This document shows, piece after piece, positions 5,091-8,670 of a DNA stretch of 8,670 nucleotides. The position numbers and the translations under genes are program-made. The DNA lies in the NCBI GenBank assembly GCA_964393815.1, contig CAYMUP010000035.1, positions 1 through 8,670 on the forward strand, in the 5' to 3' direction. This DNA is from JAGXIT01 sp964393815 (GTDB lineage Bacteria; Patescibacteriota; Saccharimonadia; Saccharimonadales; UBA4665). The notes under the pieces were generated by a model, which was not told the DNA's origin, made no database searches, and saw nothing but the letters and a program-made list of their open reading frames with translations. Positions within the stretch are counted from its first letter, which is position 1. Every line of letters starts with the position of its first letter.

Positions 5091-5119
5091 TTGACTTTTA
5101 TTAAACTTTGTGCTATTAT
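5091..5119 (+). promoter_or_regulatory. Promoter of the lipoprotein gene, leaderless type
   Basis: TTGACT (5091-5096), a 17-base spacer and TATTAT (5114-5119). Seven bases separate the -10 box from the ATG at 5127, so the transcript should begin at the start codon. This also rules out the upstream ATG codons at 5091 and 5118, which lie inside or before the promoter elements. Confidence 0.75.
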
Positions 5120-5126
5120 GGAAAAC

Positions 5127-5633
5127 ATGAAATCACGAGAAATTGCGACCGGAATTGCTTTAACTACTGTATTTGCTGTGGGCGGCTGCTCAGGTGCAGA
5201 GCAACCTAAGCCTCAAGGTCAAACATTAATTCAACCTTGCGACAACCCTGATGTTAGAGCACTCTATGACCAAGTCAGGGCAGTCAGTGGTGATGTAGCG
5301 ATAGAGGGCTTTTTACGTATAAAAAACGATGGAAAGATTCGTACTGGAACTGTTATATCTAACAACGTTGCCTGGCGTGTAAAAACAGGTGATGACAGTA
5401 AATGCGTATTCGTACCCATAACAAAAGAACTTCCTTACCCTGACGTTGATAATGATGGCAAGTGGTTCCAGGTCTCTGGGAGCGAGCTCGCAGATGCAGG
5501 GATGATGCCTAAGAAAAGTGATGAAAATGATTTTTACTGGGTGAATGAGCAAAAAGCGACAATGTTCTGCGCCGGTCCGACCGAACAAGAGCCCAAGTGC
5601 ATCAACGCGCCCTGGATTGGCAACGTCGAGTAG
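5127..5633 (+). CDS. Small secreted lipoprotein of unknown function
   Basis: The 168-residue product starts MKSREIATGIALTTVFAVGGC. A basic n-region and a hydrophobic core are followed by the lipobox V18-G-G-C21, so it should be exported, lipidated on Cys21 by Lgt and cleaved by Lsp. The mature part (about 148 residues) is acidic. After a Pro/Gln-rich tether it carries four further cysteines (38, 93, 148, 158), which could form two disulfides outside the cell. I do not recognise a domain. Segments such as NDGKIRTGTVISNNVAWRV (67-85) suggest a beta-rich fold. ATG 5127 is chosen because the -10 box ends seven bases upstream, and because the signal peptide begins properly here. It faces leuS convergently, with only two bases between the two stop codons. 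A surface protein in an episymbiotic lineage could contact the host; that is speculation. Confidence 0.82.
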   Translation: MKSREIATGIALTTVFAVGGCSGAEQPKPQGQTLIQPCDNPDVRALYDQVRAVSGDVAIEGFLRIKNDGKIRTGTVISNNVAWRVKTGDDSKCVFVPITKELPYPDVDNDGKWFQVSGSELADAGMMPKKSDENDFYWVNEQKATMFCAGPTEQEPKCINAPWIGNVE

Positions 5634-5635
5634 AT

Positions 5636-8524
5636 TTATTTCACTACAAAGCTGATGAGCTTTTTGGGGACGTAGATGGTTTTGATGATTTCGTGGCCAT
5701 CTAGGTAGCCCCGTGTCTTTTCACTCTGTTTAGCCACTTCTACCGCCGCATTTTCGTCGGCGCCCGCTGCAACCGTAACTTCGTCGCGAACTTTGCCGTT
5801 TATCTGCACAGCCAGAGTTACCGTGTCTTGCACAAGGTACTTCTCGTCCAACACTGGCCAACTATCTCGCTGGACGCTTGTTTCTCGGCCGAGGTCATGC
5901 CAGAGTTCGTCGGCAGCGTGCGGAGCAAACGGCGCCATCATGGAAACTAAACTTTCTAACGCAAACTGCCAGCTGGCTGTGTCTTTGAAGCCATCTTTCG
6001 CCTTAAGGCCGTAGAGTGTGTTGGTTAGTTCCATCATGGTTGCGATAGCGGTGTTATACTTTTGGTCTTCTAGGTCAGCGGTGACTTTTTGGATGGCTGG
6101 GTGCACTGCCCGTAAGATTTCCGGACTCGTTTCTTGGTTTTCTGCTGATTCGCAGAATTCCTGCGTCAGGTTCCAAACGCGGTTGATGAACCGGTACGCA
6201 CCTGGTACACCCTGTGGGTCCCAACGAATCCATAGGTCAAGCGGCGCAGCAAACATTAGGTACGTGCGGAGCGCGTCGGCGCCGTAGCCTTGCCCGATTA
6301 TTTCCAGTGGGTCTACGCCGTTGCCTTTGCTCTTACTAAACATCGTGCCGTCGCTGGCAGTCACCTTACCGTTAAACAAAAACTTTTTAAACGGCTCTGG
6401 GTCGTCCAGCATGCCTAGTTTGTGGAAGAAACGAGCGATAAAACGCACATAAATAAGGTGCGCGGTTGCGTGGTCGCCCCCGTTATAAAAGTCTACCGGC
6501 ATCCATTTGTTGGCAACACCAGAGTCAAAAGGCTTTTCGGCATTATGCGGGTCAAAATAGCGCAGCTCGTACCAGCTGCTGCAGATATAGGTGTCAAGCG
6601 TGTCAGTTTCGCGCTCAGCCGGGCCGCCACAGGTTGGGCAGGTAGTGTGCACCCAATCGGTTGCGCGCGCTAGGGCACTGCGACCATCACCGCTAGGACG
6701 AAAGTCTTCTAGCTCTGGTAGCACTACCGGCAGTTCGCTTTCTGGCACCAAAACCACCCCGTCTTTTTGACAGTGCACAATTGGAATCGGCGCCCCCCAG
6801 TCCCGTTGCCGTGCTACACTCCAGTCACGTATGCGGTAATTGGTTACAAACTTTGCCAGACCCTTGCCCTCCAGATCCTGCACGATTTTTTCTCTCGCTT
6901 CATCGCTCGGCATCCCATCATACACACCCGAGTTCATCAGCACGCCTTCTTCGTGACTACACTCGTCATCGGGCGCTTCGTTTTTGACCACACGTGTGAT
7001 TGGTAAATCAAATTTGCGGGCAAACTCGTGGTCACGCTCGTCGTGCGCCGGTACTGCCATAATCGCGCCAGTGCCGTAGCCGGTCAGCACGTAGTCGGCC
7101 ACCCAGATCGGGATTTGTTGACCGTTTACTGGGTTGACCGCGTAGGCGCCAGTAAAGACGCCGGTTTTGAGTTTGTTTTCTTGCCGCTCCACCTCGGATT
7201 TTTTGCCCGCCTCTGTTATATAGGCATCTATTTCACTCCGTTGCGGTGACGTGGTGATTTCGAAAACAAGCGGATGTTCGGGTGCAAGCACCAAAAAAGT
7301 CGCGCCGTAAAGCGTGTCTGGCCGTGTCGTAAAGACGGTTATGCTCCCTCTGCGGTCATTCCGGGCCTGATCCGGAATCCATGTGTCTGCTCCGTCCGAT
7401 TGTGCATTACCAGCTATAGGCCCTGGAACAACTTCAGGATGACACAACTCAAAATCGTAGATGGTAAACTGGCTGTCTGATGACACTTGGTCGCCGTAGT
7501 AGCCACGGTAGGCGGCGAGCCGATCCTCTGCGGTGGCGTATTTTTCATGACCGGGCAGATCAAGCGGTATATCGGCCAGCTTCATGGTACGCACCGCCGT
7601 AATCTTGGCCTGCGCAAACGGCTCCGAAACCTCAGTCTCAGACACGCGCGTCAAAAGATCTGCTACGTCGCCAACTGCTAGGTTTTTTGCCTCTAAGCGA
7701 ATGGTGTTGGTTTTTTCGCCCCGTTTCACTAGGTCCGTCAGCGCCGGTGTAAATTTGAGGCTATCTCGTGACTCGTGGCTCGCGACTCGTGACTCGCTGT
7801 CTTTTGCCAAAGCAAACGATACTTCTGCCCCCTCGGATTTACCGATCCAGTTGATCTGGGCAGTTTTAACTACATCTGACCAGTCGAGGTCGTAGGTTGC
7901 CTCTAGCATTTCGTCGGCGTAATCGGTAATGCGGAAAAACCACTGTTTGACGGCCTTTTTGTTGACCTCGGGGTCGTCCGCCGCGTCGTGCCGCCAACAT
8001 TTACCGTCGATCACCTGCTCGTTGCTGAGTACCGTCTGACATTTGGTGCACCACCACTGAAGGCGCTCGTCCTGATAGGCCATGCCCTGTTTGTACATCT
8101 CGGCAAAAATCCACTGTGTCCATTTGTAGTAGCCAGGGTCACAAGTAGTGATTTCTTTGCTCCAGTCGTTGCTCCAGCCCATGGCTTTGTACTGGACATG
8201 GTAGCTGGGGATGATGCGGGCCATCGACTCCTGCGGGCTGACCCCGGCTTTGATGGCGTAGTTTTCGGCCGGCAAGCCAAAGGCATCCCAGCCCACCGGA
8301 TGATAACTCTCAAAACCCTGCTGACGCTTATACCGCGCCATGACGTCGGAAATGGTGTAGTTCATAGCATGCCCAATGTGTATGCCCGCCCCACTGGGGT
8401 AGTTGAACATGCTCATCCCCACGTATTTTGGCTTGCTAGACTGCAGGTCAGCCTTGTACACCTGCGTCTCGTCCCACACCTTTTGCCATTTCGGCTCGAT
8501 TTCTTTAGGATTATACCGTTTCAT
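5636..8524 (-). CDS. leuS: Leucyl-tRNA synthetase with an inserted ASCH domain
   Basis: Class I synthetase that charges tRNA-Leu; 962 residues against about 860 in E. coli. Landmarks: HIGH (49-52); a zinc knuckle C159-x2-C162/C176-x2-H179; editing-domain motifs TTRPDT (399-404) and AHDERD (493-498, Asp498 matching the editing Asp345 of E. coli); the KMSKS form MFSKS (728-732); the anticodon domain from about 770; and a C-terminal domain with QINGKVRDEV (907-916). The excess lies at about 241-393, between NWIGKSEGAEVSF and SITVFTTRPDT, where E. coli has about ten residues. It contains a heptamer-encoded linker (243-255), an ASCH domain (about 256-360) and a palindrome-encoded peptide (361-390). 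All synthetase and editing motifs are intact, so the enzyme should work. A second Cys cluster (C585, C629, C632) may bind metal. TATACT eight bases upstream of the ATG implies a leaderless mRNA. Confidence 0.97.
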   Translation of the reverse strand: MKRYNPKEIEPKWQKVWDETQVYKADLQSSKPKYVGMSMFNYPSGAGIHIGHAMNYTISDVMARYKRQQGFESYHPVGWDAFGLPAENYAIKAGVSPQESMARIIPSYHVQYKAMGWSNDWSKEITTCDPGYYKWTQWIFAEMYKQGMAYQDERLQWWCTKCQTVLSNEQVIDGKCWRHDAADDPEVNKKAVKQWFFRITDYADEMLEATYDLDWSDVVKTAQINWIGKSEGAEVSFALAKDSESRVASHESRDSLKFTPALTDLVKRGEKTNTIRLEAKNLAVGDVADLLTRVSETEVSEPFAQAKITAVRTMKLADIPLDLPGHEKYATAEDRLAAYRGYYGDQVSSDSQFTIYDFELCHPEVVPGPIAGNAQSDGADTWIPDQARNDRRGSITVFTTRPDTLYGATFLVLAPEHPLVFEITTSPQRSEIDAYITEAGKKSEVERQENKLKTGVFTGAYAVNPVNGQQIPIWVADYVLTGYGTGAIMAVPAHDERDHEFARKFDLPITRVVKNEAPDDECSHEEGVLMNSGVYDGMPSDEAREKIVQDLEGKGLAKFVTNYRIRDWSVARQRDWGAPIPIVHCQKDGVVLVPESELPVVLPELEDFRPSGDGRSALARATDWVHTTCPTCGGPAERETDTLDTYICSSWYELRYFDPHNAEKPFDSGVANKWMPVDFYNGGDHATAHLIYVRFIARFFHKLGMLDDPEPFKKFLFNGKVTASDGTMFSKSKGNGVDPLEIIGQGYGADALRTYLMFAAPLDLWIRWDPQGVPGAYRFINRVWNLTQEFCESAENQETSPEILRAVHPAIQKVTADLEDQKYNTAIATMMELTNTLYGLKAKDGFKDTASWQFALESLVSMMAPFAPHAADELWHDLGRETSVQRDSWPVLDEKYLVQDTVTLAVQINGKVRDEVTVAAGADENAAVEVAKQSEKTRGYLDGHEIIKTIYVPKKLISFVVK
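7354..7443. repeat. 90-bp palindromic element inserted in frame in leuS
   Basis: The ends are GTCAT (7355-7359) and ATGAC (7439-7443). Each end carries its own hairpin: ATTCCGG-GCCTGAT-CCGGAAT (7358-7378, perfect 7 bp) and CCTGGAA-CAAC-TTCAGG (7422-7438, one bulge). On the leuS strand it encodes residues 361-390, including WIPDQARND. I recognise this peptide as the usual translation of a widespread bacterial palindromic repeat family. It behaves like the Rickettsia palindromic elements, which also insert in frame into genes. Confidence 0.85.
7442..7759 (-). other. ASCH domain coding segment within leuS
   Basis: LeuRS residues about 256-361. The domain starts LKFTPALTDLVKRGEKTNTIR, with the hallmark GxKxxTxR (G269-E-K271-T-N-T274-I-R276). 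It then has LAVGDVADLL (282-291), FAQAKITAVRTMKL (303-316), GHEKYATAEDRL (325-336), YRGYYGDQV (339-347) and the final strand FTIYDFEL (353-360). This is the complete layout of a free-standing ASCH protein of about 105 residues. Compared from memory with E. coli YqfB (ac4C amidohydrolase; Lys21, Thr24, Glu74), Lys271, Thr274 and Glu327 align, with equal spacing around the Glu. Whether it binds RNA or hydrolyses a nucleoside is unknown. Confidence 0.85.
7765..7799. repeat. Heptamer tandem repeat (CTCGTGA)5 inside leuS
   Basis: Five consecutive 7-base units: CTCGTGA, CTCGTGG, CTCGCGA, CTCGTGA, CTCGCTG. On the leuS strand they encode a Ser/Arg/Glu-rich linker (SESRVASHESRDS, residues 243-255) directly before the ASCH domain. 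The unit is closely related to the trmD heptamer and to the right arm of the 3684-3751 element. Confidence 0.9.
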
Positions 8525-8532
8525 AGATTTTT

Positions 8533-8561
8533 AGTATAACAGAGGTGACTATGGACCTCAA
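8533..8561 (-). promoter_or_regulatory. Promoter of leuS, leaderless type
   Basis: TTGAGG (8556-8561), a 17-base spacer and TATACT (8533-8538) on the minus strand, with eight bases between the -10 box and the leuS ATG at 8524. No Shine-Dalgarno sequence is present. The remaining 109 bases to the window end (8562-8670) hold only short open frames without recognisable features. Confidence 0.7.
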
Positions 8562-8670
8562 ATGAGTCACAAGCTAAGTGATTGGATTGTGTGCTCTGGC
8601 AGCAACTTTTTGCCGGGCATCTCTGATTCGCGACGAAGCATATTTTAAGCATATCACTCGTTACATCCAC

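Noticed and set aside
5091..5126. Upstream ATG for the lipoprotein (MTFIKLCAIMEN...)
   Set aside because: It overlaps the -35 and -10 elements, and it puts 12 residues in front of a signal peptide that begins properly at MKSRE.
7274..7480. Plus-strand frame containing VIPGLIRNP
   Set aside because: This is the other-strand translation of the palindromic element in leuS, a known source of false ORFs.
7988..8539. 183-residue open frame on the plus strand opposite leuS
   Set aside because: It lies fully antisense to well-conserved LeuRS codons (HIGH region), has no promoter or ribosome-binding site, and its composition follows the opposite strand.
8525..8670. Short open frames upstream of leuS, including a minus-strand frame that overlaps the leuS ATG
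   Set aside because: All are under 50 codons, cut by the window edge or lacking ribosome-binding sites, and none gives a recognisable protein.
1..8670. tRNA or rRNA genes
   Set aside because: No cloverleaf with a TTCRANTC-type T-loop and CCA end, and no rRNA core sequence, was found on either strand by eye.

Overview
The window looks like part of a compact Patescibacteria (CPR) chromosome, most likely Saccharibacteria (TM7). This is inferred from the gene block rpmF-nusB-Nudix-rnc-rpsP-khpA-trmD, the missing rimM between khpA and trmD, the acidic tails on small RNA-binding proteins, and very tight spacing. The lineage is not proven here. TGA is used as an ordinary stop (rnc, the Nudix gene), so the UGA-Gly code of SR1/Gracilibacteria does not apply.

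Layout from left to right. (1) 1-88, minus: the first 29 codons of a nickel superoxide dismutase (sodN) with an intact Ni-hook. (2) 169-1044, plus: an unrecognised alpha/beta-hydrolase-like protein, divergent from sodN. (3) 1041-4993, minus: a run of translation and RNA-processing genes read in the order rpmF (bL32), nusB, a Nudix hydrolase, rnc (RNase III), rpsP (bS16), khpA (KH protein) and trmD (tRNA m1G37 methyltransferase). At least three or four internal promoters are visible. rpmF was too short for routine ORF listing and is added here. (4) 5127-5633, plus: a small orphan lipoprotein, divergent from rpmF. (5) 5636-8524, minus: a 962-residue leucyl-tRNA synthetase. (6) 8525-8670: the leuS promoter and otherwise nothing I can support.

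The most notable object is leuS. In the linker leading into its CP1 editing domain, where E. coli LeuRS has only about ten residues, there are about 150 extra residues. They contain a complete ASCH domain (about residues 256-360). It keeps Lys, Thr and Glu at the positions I recall as catalytic in the E. coli ac4C amidohydrolase YqfB. This domain is bracketed by two in-frame DNA repeats: a heptamer tract (CTCGTGA)5 on its N-terminal side and a 90-bp palindromic element (GTCAT...ATGAC ends) on its C-terminal side. The same heptamer family appears in trmD, and a related 68-bp inverted heptamer array lies between the Nudix gene and rnc.

A second pattern is in the promoters. Four genes (the hydrolase, trmD, the lipoprotein and leuS) have a -10 box ending only 6-8 bases before the ATG, which predicts leaderless mRNAs. 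rpmF, rpsP, khpA and sodN instead have short leaders with Shine-Dalgarno sites. Together the genes supply ribosomal proteins, rRNA processing (RNase III, NusB), tRNA charging and tRNA modification. The Ni-SOD, hydrolase and lipoprotein are accessory genes around this core.
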